NCBI GenBank assembly: GCA_026713865.1
Contig: JAPONQ010000088.1
Span: forward strand, 44,894 to 108,893
Reading direction: 5' to 3'
Length of the DNA: 64,000 nucleotides
DNA from: Chloroflexota bacterium
GTDB lineage: Bacteria > Chloroflexota > Dehalococcoidia > UBA2979
In this document: positions 56,905-64,000 of the stretch, in pieces
Layout: each line of letters opens with the position of its first letter
How positions within the stretch are numbered: the stretch's first letter is position 1
Position numbers and translations under genes: made by a program
Notes under the pieces: generated by a model
Databases searched by the model: none
The model's input: the letters and a program-made list of their open reading frames with translations, nothing else
What the model was told of the DNA's origin: nothing

Positions 56905-57588
56905 TCAGCGCGGGCCCCGCGCGCCGGCCCCGACGCCCCAGGCCTCAAGCAGCGCCTCCGAGCCCCGCACCCAGCCGAAGCTCTGCTCGATCACACGCAC
57001 GGTGGCGCTGCACTCCTCCTCGGAGCGGGCGGCGGCCAGGTCCTCGACCAGCACCACGTCGAAGTCGCGCTGGTAGGCGTCGCGCGCCGTCGATTCGACG
57101 CACTGGCTCATCACCACGCCGGTCACCAGCACGCTCGTCACCCCCGCCCCGCGCAGCCGCTGCTCGAGGTCGGTGCGCAGGAACGCCGAGTAGCGGGTCT
57201 TCGTGGAGACCAGGTCCCCCGGCTCGGGCGCCAGGTAGAGCTCCGCGCCCCAGCTCCCCCGGCGGCAGGCGGCGGCCGCCCACAGATCGGCGTCGTCGGG
57301 GGCGGGCCCCGAGGCCCGCGGGTACATCTTGCGCTTCATCCGCGCGTTCGCCGCCGAGACGCTCTCCGGCGTCTGCTCCATCACCACCCACACGACCCGC
57401 ACGCCGGCCCGCCGGGCGCCCCGGAGGAAGGGCTCCAGGCGGCGCTCGACCATCTCGGTGTGCGCGGCGTCCGGCCAGCTCGGGGCGCGCACGCCGTCGG
57501 GGTGGACGAAGTCGTTCTGGACGTCGACGACGAGCACGGCGCTCGAGCCGGGCTCCGCGACCTCCGGGGGCAGCTCCGCTCGCTCCAT
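56905..57588 (-). CDS. Isochorismatase-like cysteine hydrolase
   Basis: 227 residues with the Asp-Lys-Cys triad: Asp22 in VDVQNDFVHPDG, Lys130 in STKTRYSAF and Cys163 in TGVVMSQCVESTARDA. Members cleave amides such as N-carbamoyl compounds, nicotinamide or biuret; substrate unknown. ATG 57588 is chosen because a TATCAT box (57596-57601) ends 7 nt upstream; the in-frame ATG 57597 lies inside that box and adds three residues. Converges with the GMC gene; divergent from the LLM gene. Confidence 0.88.
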   Translation of the reverse strand: MERAELPPEVAEPGSSAVLVVDVQNDFVHPDGVRAPSWPDAAHTEMVERRLEPFLRGARRAGVRVVWVVMEQTPESVSAANARMKRKMYPRASGPAPDDADLWAAAACRRGSWGAELYLAPEPGDLVSTKTRYSAFLRTDLEQRLRGAGVTSVLVTGVVMSQCVESTARDAYQRDFDVVLVEDLAAARSEEECSATVRVIEQSFGWVRGSEALLEAWGVGAGARGPR

Positions 57589-57595
57589 GGACGAC

Positions 57596-57601
57596 ATGAT
57601 A
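57596..57601 (-). promoter_or_regulatory. -10 box of the cysteine hydrolase gene, leaderless arrangement
   Basis: TATCAT on the minus strand, 7 nt before ATG 57588, with no ribosome site. Confidence 0.45.
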
Positions 57602-57693
57602 GCCGCGCGGGGCGCTCGATTGCGCCGCCGCCGAGGCCGTGGTATCGCTCGGGGGCGCCGGCGGATGGCCGGCCCGCTGCCGGAGGAGGACCG

Positions 57694-58692
57694 ATGAGGC
57701 TGGGCATTGGACCGCTGGAGTTCGGGATCCGGGAGGGCGTCGAGCTGGCGCGCGCAGCGGAAGCGGCCGGCCTCGACTCCGTCTGGAGCTCGCAGCCCTC
57801 GGGCTACGTCCGCATCGCCGCGTACGCGGTGGAGACCGAGCGCGTCCGGCTGGGGACGGCGGCGATCGTGCAGCCGCTCGCCCACCCCGTCGTCCACGCC
57901 TCCTCCGCCCGCGACCTCGCCGAGCTCTCCGGCGGGCGGGCGATCATCGGCTACGGATCGGGCGTGAAGCCCCAGCTCAACCGCTTCTTCGGCATCCACG
58001 GCGACCAGGCGGAGCACGCCGCGCCGCGCATGCGCGAGTTTCTCCAGCTCGTGCGCGCGCTGCTGACGGCGGAGGAGCCGGTGCGCTGGGACGGACGCTT
58101 CTTCCAGATGCAGGCCGGGCGCCCGGCACCGTGCGAGTTTGCCGTCCCGCTCTACCTCGCCGCCGTCAACCTCCACGCGCTGCGCGTGGCCGGCGACGCC
58201 GCCGACGGCCTGATCGGGCACCCCATCAACAGCGTCCCCTACCTCCGACAGACCGTCCGGCCCGTGATCGAGGAGCGGCTGGCGGCGCGGGGGCTGACGG
58301 CGGAGGACTTCGACTTCACGAGCGACGTGATCACCGTGATCGACGACGACCCGGTGCGGGCGCGGCGCGACGCCGCCGCCAACCTCGGCTTCTACCTCTC
58401 GCCCCGCGTCTTCGACTGCATCTTCGACGCCGCCGGCTGGGAGCCGGAGAAGACGCAGGTCCGCGAGGCCTTCCGCCGGGGGACGCTCGACGACGTCGCC
58501 GACGCCATCAGCGACCGCATGCTCGAGGTCTCCTGCCTCTACGGGACGGCCCAGGAGGTGCGCGATCAGCTCGGCCGCTACGAGGGGCTGCTCGACCAGG
58601 TCGTGCTCTTCGCGCCGCGCCAGGCGATCCCGCACGAGCGCCACCTCGCGAACTACCGGAAGCTGATCGAGGCCTTCGCGCGCTCGAACTGA
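57694..58692 (+). CDS. LLM-class (bacterial luciferase-like) flavin/F420 oxidoreductase
   Basis: 332-residue TIM-barrel protein. Features: LARAAEAAGLDSVWSSQ at the start, VRLGTAAIVQPLAHPVVHA with the cis-peptide region, LSGGRAIIGYGSG, and PLYLAAVNLHALRVAGDAADGL. Related enzymes include F420-dependent methylene-H4MPT reductase and FMN monooxygenases of xenobiotics; which cofactor is used cannot be told. The ATG has GGAGGAGG 5 nt upstream, the strongest ribosome site in this area. Confidence 0.9.
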   Translation: MRLGIGPLEFGIREGVELARAAEAAGLDSVWSSQPSGYVRIAAYAVETERVRLGTAAIVQPLAHPVVHASSARDLAELSGGRAIIGYGSGVKPQLNRFFGIHGDQAEHAAPRMREFLQLVRALLTAEEPVRWDGRFFQMQAGRPAPCEFAVPLYLAAVNLHALRVAGDAADGLIGHPINSVPYLRQTVRPVIEERLAARGLTAEDFDFTSDVITVIDDDPVRARRDAAANLGFYLSPRVFDCIFDAAGWEPEKTQVREAFRRGTLDDVADAISDRMLEVSCLYGTAQEVRDQLGRYEGLLDQVVLFAPRQAIPHERHLANYRKLIEAFARSN

Positions 58693-58749
58693 CCCGCGCC
58701 GCGCCCGGTGCCGTGCACGCGGGCGCGCCCGGGTGCACCATCGGGGGCG

Positions 58750-60042
58750 ATGCCCCCCTCTGCCGAACTCCCGCCCCGGCCCCGCATCGGGGGGCGCACC
58801 TTCGCCTCGCTCGGCGTGCCGTCGTGGCGGCTGCTGTGGTCGGCGGGCCACCTCTGGAACACCGCGCTCTGGCTGGACCTGATCGCGCTCGGCTGGCTCG
58901 CTCTCGAGCTGACCGACTCCCCGCTCGCCGTCTCCCTCGTCGGCGCCGCGCGCATGGCGCCGATGGGGCTCTTCGGCCTGCTCGCCGGGGCGCAGGCGGA
59001 CCGGCTCCCGAAGCAGCGCATCCTGCTCGCCGCGCAGACCCTCAACGTCGCCGCCGCGGTGAGCTTCGCGCTGCTGCTCGTGGCGGGCCGCGAGCAGATC
59101 TGGCAGCTCTACGCCGTCTCGCTCGCCGCCGGCGTGGCGTGGGCGATCGACTTCCCCGTCCGGCGCGCCTACATCCGCGAGCTCGTCCCCGACGCGCTGG
59201 CCGTGAATGCGATGTCGCTGGACGCGGGCTCGCTCGTCGGCGGCTCGATGGTCGGGCGCTGGCTCGCCGGCGTGCTGCTGCTCGTGGGCGGCGCCACCGC
59301 CGCCTACCTGGTCCTGGTCGCCTTCTATCTCTGCGGGTGGGCGATGCTGCGCGCGGTCGGCCGCCGCGCCCGGGAGGATGCCTCCGCGGCGTGGGCCGCG
59401 CCCTCCCCCGGCCGGGGATCCGCGGCTCCCCCGGCGCCGGCGACCCGCCTCCTGGACGACGTCCGGGAGGGGCTGCGCGCGGCGTGGGCGAGCCCGGCGG
59501 TGCGGGGCGTGCTCGTCGGCTCCCTGATCATGAATCTGCTGGTCTTCCCGTACCAGCAGCTGCTGCCGGTCTTCGTGCGCGACGAGTGGGGGCAGGGGCC
59601 CTTCGTGCTCGGCCTGCTCGGCGGCATGGACGGGCTCGGGGCGCTGCTCGCGACGGGGGCGATCGCGACCGCGGCGCGGGGGAGCGGCCGCGGAGTCCTC
59701 TTCCTCGCCGGCTCCCTGCTCGTCACGGCCTGCGTGCTCGCCGTCGCGGTCGCCCCGTCGTGGCTGCTGGCCGTACCGATCCTGCTGGTCGCGGGGCTCG
59801 GCCGCGGCGCCTTCGCCTCGATGCAGTGGACGGTCACCACCTCCGCCGTTCCCGGGCACCTCCGCGGGCGGGCGATGGGAGCGATCTCGCTCGCGATCGG
59901 CACGGTCCCGCTCGGCGCCGCCTCGCTCGGCGTGATCGCGGAGCAGCTCGGCGCGCCGGCCGCCGTGCTGCTCATGGCGGGGACCGGAGGGCTGCTCGTG
60001 GTGGCGCTCGTGTTTCGCTCCGCGGGGCTTCGCGCCGCCTGA
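58750..60042 (+). CDS. MFS transporter (EntS/drug exporter-like)
   Basis: 430 residues with about 11-12 membrane helices. It begins LGVPSWRLLWSAGHLWNTAL and has the loop 2-3 motif GAQADRLPKQRILL, DFPVRRAYIRELVP, a central Pro/Ala-rich cytoplasmic loop (residues about 215-235) and GHLRGRAMGAISLAIGTVPLG in the second half. The pattern is that of the enterobactin-exporter-like group. ATG 58750 with GGGGGCG upstream, 57 nt after the LLM gene, so the two may be co-transcribed. Confidence 0.88.
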   Translation: MPPSAELPPRPRIGGRTFASLGVPSWRLLWSAGHLWNTALWLDLIALGWLALELTDSPLAVSLVGAARMAPMGLFGLLAGAQADRLPKQRILLAAQTLNVAAAVSFALLLVAGREQIWQLYAVSLAAGVAWAIDFPVRRAYIRELVPDALAVNAMSLDAGSLVGGSMVGRWLAGVLLLVGGATAAYLVLVAFYLCGWAMLRAVGRRAREDASAAWAAPSPGRGSAAPPAPATRLLDDVREGLRAAWASPAVRGVLVGSLIMNLLVFPYQQLLPVFVRDEWGQGPFVLGLLGGMDGLGALLATGAIATAARGSGRGVLFLAGSLLVTACVLAVAVAPSWLLAVPILLVAGLGRGAFASMQWTVTTSAVPGHLRGRAMGAISLAIGTVPLGAASLGVIAEQLGAPAAVLLMAGTGGLLVVALVFRSAGLRAA

Positions 60043-60152
60043 CGGATCCCCGCCGCCGGGAGTCGCGCCGTACCCCGCCCGCGAGCCTGCGCTAGCATCA
60101 TCGGGGGTGTCGTCCCCTGCCCGGCTCGCCGCCGTCACGGGGGGAGGTGCGG

Positions 60153-60614
60153 ATGTCGCAGCAGTACGTCGCCACCGACAGCCGCTCCGGGCTGCAGGTC
60201 GCCGTGACCGCGGAGTTCCCCGAGGACCCGGCCGATCGCGTCCGCATCGCACGCACGTCGACGCTCTTCACGCGGCTGATGGCGACGATCCTCGGCACGG
60301 CCGAGGAGCAGGAGCGCCGCGCCCGCTTCCGGGCCGTCGAGACGCAGCTCGAGATCGCGGAGGCCCTCATCTCCGGCGATCAGGCGCGCGTGCGCGAGCT
60401 GATCCGCGCCTCGCTCCAGCAGATGGGGATCAGCGAAGAGCAGCTCGCCGAGGCGGAACGCGAGATCCGCGAGCGGCTCGCCGAGCTCGGGAAGGACGTC
60501 CCCGAGGGGGCACTCTGGAACCTCCTCGGAGAGGACGATGCCGAGGGGCCCGACGAGGACGCGGACCCCGACGGGCCCCAGGGGGAGGAGCCGCCCGGGG
60601 GCCCGGCCGGCTAG
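60153..60614 (+). CDS. Hypothetical helical protein with acidic tail
   Basis: 153 residues. The middle is helical (RARFRAVETQLEIAEALISG then DQARVRELIRASLQQMG and a coiled-coil-like EAEREIRERLAELG), and the last 30 residues are acidic and Pro/Gly-rich. No family recognised. GGAGG lies 6 nt before ATG 60153; the GTG at 60147 overlaps that site. Confidence 0.65.
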   Translation: MSQQYVATDSRSGLQVAVTAEFPEDPADRVRIARTSTLFTRLMATILGTAEEQERRARFRAVETQLEIAEALISGDQARVRELIRASLQQMGISEEQLAEAEREIRERLAELGKDVPEGALWNLLGEDDAEGPDEDADPDGPQGEEPPGGPAG

Positions 60615-60656
60615 ACCGTGCGGGCCCCGGCTCCCCCGGCGCGGGAGCGCCGCTGC

Positions 60657-60686
60657 TTGAGGCGCCCGAGAGGCCGCCCGTATCAT
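60657..60686 (+). promoter_or_regulatory. Sigma-70-type promoter of uvrA
   Basis: TTGAGG (60657-60662) and TATCAT (60681-60686) with an 18-nt spacer. It predicts a 5' leader of about 140 nt to the chosen GTG, or about 45 nt to an in-frame ATG at 60738. Confidence 0.5.
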
Positions 60687-60833
60687 GGCCCTTCGGGCAT
60701 CCCCACCCGGCCGGGGCCTCACCCAGAGCGAGAGCAGATGCGCGCCGCCCGTCGGGCGCGGCCCGCCCCGGAGTCCGGCCTGATGAGCCGCGCCCGCCCC
60801 GCCTGCGGGCGCCCGCCTAAGGAGCGTGGTGAG

Positions 60834-63800
60834 GTGAAGAGCGCGCCCCCGCCGCCCGGGGGGAGAGCAGGGCCTCGCGGGGAGGCGTCACCGGCCGCCG
60901 GCGACGGCACCCCGCGGAGCGCGCCGCGCGGCGAGATCGTCGTCACGGGGGCGCGCGAGCACAACCTGCGCGACATCTCGGTCGAGATCCCGCGCGACCG
61001 CCTGGTCGTGCTCACCGGCGTCTCCGGATCCGGGAAGTCCTCGCTCGCCTTCGACACCATCTACGCCGAGGGGCAGCGCCGCTACGTCGAGTCGCTCTCC
61101 GCCTACGCGCGCCAGTTCCTGGGCCTCATGGAGAAGCCCGACGTCGATCACATCGAGGGGCTCTCGCCCGCCATCTCGATCGACCAGCGGGGCGTCTCCC
61201 GCAACCCCCGCTCGACCGTCGCCACGGTCACCGAGATCTACGACTACCTGCGGCTGCTCTACGCGCGGGCCGGCATCCCGCACTGCCCGCACTGCGGGCG
61301 CGTGATCCGCCGCCAGACGGTGCAGCAGATCGTCGACGCGATGCTGGCGGAGCCGCCCGGCACGCGGGCGCTCGTGCTCGGCCCGATGATCCGCCACAAG
61401 CGAGGCGAGCACCGGCAGGTCCTGGACGACGTGCGGCGCGCCGGCTTCATCCGCATCCGCGTCGACGGCGAGGTGCACGAGGTCGAGGCGGCACCCGCGC
61501 TCGACCGCTACCGGTGGCACGACATCGATGTCGTCGTCGACCGCATCGTCATCCCCGGGGCCGGCGGAGAGGAGCGCGACGAGCTGCGGCAGCGCGTCGC
61601 CGACTCCGCGGAGCAGGCGCTGGCGCTGGGCGAGGGGATGCTCGTTTTCGCGCCCGAGGGACGCCCCGAGCAGACCTTCTCCGAGCACTACGCCTGCCCG
61701 AGCACGGACCATCCCCCCTACTCCGTGGGCGAGATCGAGCCCCGCAACTTCTCCTTCAACAGCCCGCACGGAGCCTGCCCGACCTGCACCGGGCTCGGGG
61801 TCCGGATGCAGCTCGACGAGGAGCTGGTCGCGCCGAACCGGAGGCTCTCGATCGCGCAGGGCGGCCTCGTGCCGCTGCAGCGCCTGGCGACCTCGCTCAC
61901 CTGGTACCGGCGGCGCATCGAGGCGCTCGGCGCCGTCTACGGCTTCGACCTCGACACGCCGCTCGCCGACTTCACGCCGGAGCAGTGGCGCCTGCTGATG
62001 CACGGCAGCGGCGAGGAACGCATCGCGGTCGACTACCGGACGCGCCGCGGGCATCAGAACCGCTACGAGATCCGGTGGGAGGGGGTCCTCACCAACCTCG
62101 ATCGGCGCTACCGGGAGACGGAGTCGGACTGGGTGCGCTCCGACATCGAGCGCTACATGGTGGCCGTGCCCTGCCCGGACTGCGGCGGCGCCCGGCTGCG
62201 CGCAGAGATGCGCGCGGTCACCGTCGACGGCCGCTCCATCACCGACGTCGCCGCCCTCTCCGTCGCCGACGCCGCCGGCTGGGTCGCGGCCCTGCGCGGG
62301 GAGGAGTCGCCGCTGGGCGCGCGCGAGCGACAGATAGCGCGGCAGATCCTGCAGGAGATCGGGGGGCGGCTCTCCTTCCTGCGCAACGTCGGCCTCGAGT
62401 ACCTGACGCTCGACCGGGGCGCCGCCACCCTCTCCGGCGGCGAGGGGCAGCGCATCAGGCTCGCGACGCAGATCGGGTCGGCGCTGATGGGCGTGCTCTA
62501 CGTCTGCGACGAGCCCTCCATCGGCCTGCACCCGGTCGACAACGAGCGGCTGATCCGCACGCTCACGCAGCTGCGCGACCTCGGCAACACCGTGCTCGTC
62601 GTCGAGCACGACGAGGCGATGATGCGCGCCGCCGACCACGTGATCGATCTCGGCCCCGGCGCCGGCGAGCACGGCGGGCGCGTGGTCGCGACCGGGACGC
62701 CGGCGGAGGTGGCAGAGCACCCGGACTCGGTCACCGGCGCCTACCTCGCGGGGCGGCGGAGCATCCCGATGCCGCCGGCCCGCCGCGCGGGCAGCGGCGA
62801 CTCGCTCACGGTGCGCGGCGCGCGCGAGCACAACCTCCGCCGCATCGACGTGGAGATCCCGCTCGGCTGCTTCGTGGGGGTCACCGGCGTCTCCGGCTCC
62901 GGCAAGTCGACGCTGGTCAACGAGATCATCGCCAAGGCGCTCGCGCACGAGCTGCAGGGCGCGCGCATGCGGCCGGGCGCGCACGACGCGATCGAGGGGC
63001 TCGAGCACCTCGACAAGGCCGTGGTCATCGACCAGTCGCCGATCGGGCGCACGCCGCGCTCCAACCCCGCCACCTACACCGGGCTCTTCACGCTGGTGCG
63101 CGAGCTCTTCGCCCAGGTGCCGGAGGCGCGCGCACGCGGCTACAAGCCGGGTCGCTTCTCCTTCAACGTGAAGGGCGGCCGCTGCGAGGCCTGCTCGGGC
63201 GACGGCTACAACCAGATCGAGATGCAGTTCCTCCCCGACGTGACCGTGCCCTGCGAGGTCTGCCGCGGCCGTCGCTACAACCGCGAGGCGCTGGAGATCC
63301 ACTTCCGCGGGAAGAGCATCGCCGACGTGCTGGAGATGACGGTCACCGAGGCGCTCGCACTCTTCGAGGCCTTCCCCCGGCCCCGTCGCAAGCTCGAGAC
63401 GCTCGCCTCCGTCGGCCTCGGCTACATCCGCCTCGGGCAGCCGGCGACCACCCTCTCCGGCGGCGAGGCCCAGCGCATCAAGCTCGCCGCCGAACTCTCG
63501 AAGCGCTCGACGGGCCGCACGCTCTACATCCTGGACGAGCCGACGACCGGGCTCTCGTTCGCGGACACGGCGGCGCTGCTCGAGGTGCTGCAGGCCCTCG
63601 TCGATCAGGGCAACACCGTGGTCGTGATCGAGCACCACATGGACGTCGTGAAGAACGCGGACTGGATCATCGACCTCGGGCCCGGCGGCGGCGAGAGCGG
63701 CGGCCGCATCGTCGCCTCGGGCACGCCCGAGCAACTCGCCGCCCATCCGGAGTCGGCGAGCGGCCGCTTCCTGGCGGAGGTGCTCTCCCGCCACGCCCCG

Positions 63801-63968
63801 GCGGAGCAGCCGCCGCGGCGCCGGCCCCGCGCCGCGCGCCCCGCGGCGGAGAACGGGGGCGCCGCCGTCGCGCCCGGCCGGCCCGCCGGGGGCGGCCGCC
63901 GGGCGCCGGGAGCCGGGCGCGCCCCGAGACGCCGCGGCGCCTCGGGGGCGCGCGCCAGCAAGCCCTAG
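60834..63968 (+). CDS. uvrA: Excinuclease ABC subunit A
   Basis: DNA-damage recognition ATPase of nucleotide excision repair. The 1044-residue product has Walker A motifs GVSGSGKSS and GVSGSGKST, signatures [13 protein letters not shown] and [13 protein letters not shown], Walker [13 protein letters not shown] and [11 protein letters not shown], and the second zinc finger (RCEACSGDG to CEVCRG). In the first zinc module one expected Cys is absent (CPST), as in many UvrA proteins. Start GTG 60834 has AAGGAG 9 nt upstream; a longer N-terminus from ATG 60738 or 60783 is low-complexity. The C-terminus carries an extra Arg/Pro-rich tail of about 50 residues. Confidence 0.95.
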   Translation: MKSAPPPPGGRAGPRGEASPAAGDGTPRSAPRGEIVVTGAREHNLRDISVEIPRDRLVVLTGVSGSGKSSLAFDTIYAEGQRRYVESLSAYARQFLGLMEKPDVDHIEGLSPAISIDQRGVSRNPRSTVATVTEIYDYLRLLYARAGIPHCPHCGRVIRRQTVQQIVDAMLAEPPGTRALVLGPMIRHKRGEHRQVLDDVRRAGFIRIRVDGEVHEVEAAPALDRYRWHDIDVVVDRIVIPGAGGEERDELRQRVADSAEQALALGEGMLVFAPEGRPEQTFSEHYACPSTDHPPYSVGEIEPRNFSFNSPHGACPTCTGLGVRMQLDEELVAPNRRLSIAQGGLVPLQRLATSLTWYRRRIEALGAVYGFDLDTPLADFTPEQWRLLMHGSGEERIAVDYRTRRGHQNRYEIRWEGVLTNLDRRYRETESDWVRSDIERYMVAVPCPDCGGARLRAEMRAVTVDGRSITDVAALSVADAAGWVAALRGEESPLGARERQIARQILQEIGGRLSFLRNVGLEYLTLDRGAATLSGGEGQRIRLATQIGSALMGVLYVCDEPSIGLHPVDNERLIRTLTQLRDLGNTVLVVEHDEAMMRAADHVIDLGPGAGEHGGRVVATGTPAEVAEHPDSVTGAYLAGRRSIPMPPARRAGSGDSLTVRGAREHNLRRIDVEIPLGCFVGVTGVSGSGKSTLVNEIIAKALAHELQGARMRPGAHDAIEGLEHLDKAVVIDQSPIGRTPRSNPATYTGLFTLVRELFAQVPEARARGYKPGRFSFNVKGGRCEACSGDGYNQIEMQFLPDVTVPCEVCRGRRYNREALEIHFRGKSIADVLEMTVTEALALFEAFPRPRRKLETLASVGLGYIRLGQPATTLSGGEAQRIKLAAELSKRSTGRTLYILDEPTTGLSFADTAALLEVLQALVDQGNTVVVIEHHMDVVKNADWIIDLGPGGGESGGRIVASGTPEQLAAHPESASGRFLAEVLSRHAPAEQPPRRRPRAARPAAENGGAAVAPGRPAGGGRRAPGAGRAPRRRGASGARASKP

Positions 63969-64000
63969 GAGAGAGCGACCGGGCGGTGGCGCGGGAGGCG

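Noticed and set aside
56905..60252. A very long open frame running through the cysteine hydrolase region to 60252 on the minus strand
   Set aside because: Only the last 230 or so codons match a family. The rest is antisense to the LLM and MFS genes and rich in Arg/Pro.
1..64000. CRISPR arrays, rRNA genes and insertion-sequence transposases
   Set aside because: No regularly spaced long repeats, no rRNA signature and no transposase motif were seen on either strand.

Overview
The window is very G+C-rich (by eye about 70% or more), gene-dense and mostly chromosomal housekeeping sequence, with one small integrated element near its right end. The gene content fits a Gram-positive-like or deep-branching bacterium. 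Pointers are CdaA/CdaR c-di-AMP synthesis beside der and plsY, MutS2, SelA, TreT trehalose synthase, Ku/LigD end joining, and secreted or membrane proteins with long Pro/Thr/Ala linkers. I favour a high-GC Chloroflexota lineage; Actinobacteriota is less likely because MutS2 and CdaA are present. This is inference, since no rRNA or ribosomal protein is in view.

Layout. 1-5.0 kb (minus strand): plsY (cut by the window edge), der, cdaR, cdaA, argF. 5.1-7.7 kb: rph, a HIT protein and a DUF1015 protein. 7.8-10.5 kb: serA and a class V aminotransferase (serine pathway). 10.6-14.5 kb: selA and mutS2, joined by a poly-G tract that obscures the end of one and the start of the other. 15-16.3 kb: an orphan ProV-type ATPase of different base composition. 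16.5-20.1 kb: a four-gene minus-strand run, an NCS2 permease fused to a kinase-like ATPase domain, beta-carbonic anhydrase, CoA-type Nudix and histidine phosphatase. 20.1-25.5 kb: a frameshifted small gene, a large secreted PPC-domain protein, a LiaF-like membrane protein, a VOC protein, a CAT-anticodon tRNA and a second HIT protein. 25.6-29.1 kb: a complete quaternary-amine (OpuC-type) ABC operon whose four genes overlap by 4 nt each.

29.1-39 kb is a catabolic-looking accessory region: DUF427, nitroreductase, a haloalkane-dehalogenase-like hydrolase, MetE-like protein, nitrilase, three ABM/dimeric-barrel-like proteins, a double-VOC protein, an FMN hydroxy-acid oxidase and an FAD disulfide reductase. 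39.4-45.9 kb holds ku-ligD, treT and a family 5 uracil-DNA glycosylase. 45.9-50.5 kb holds the most unusual genes: two adjacent, overlapping genes that each begin with a Rieske 2Fe-2S domain, one fused to a ThDP enzyme of the acetolactate synthase/pyruvate oxidase family and the other to an FMN/3Fe-4S glutamate-synthase domain, preceded by a conserved unknown.

52.37-54.19 kb is a 1.75-kb element inserted into the 3' end of tRNA-Gly(TCC). It is bounded by 47-bp repeats (46/47 identical) and carries six 11-bp-phased TCACG-type sites, a broken tyrosine integrase and a higBA-like toxin-antitoxin pair with a 22-bp operator palindrome. The right end holds a GMC oxidoreductase, a cysteine hydrolase, an LLM-family flavin oxidoreductase, an MFS exporter and uvrA. 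Several genes have a TANNNT box only 6-8 nt before the start codon, which suggests leaderless transcription is common here.
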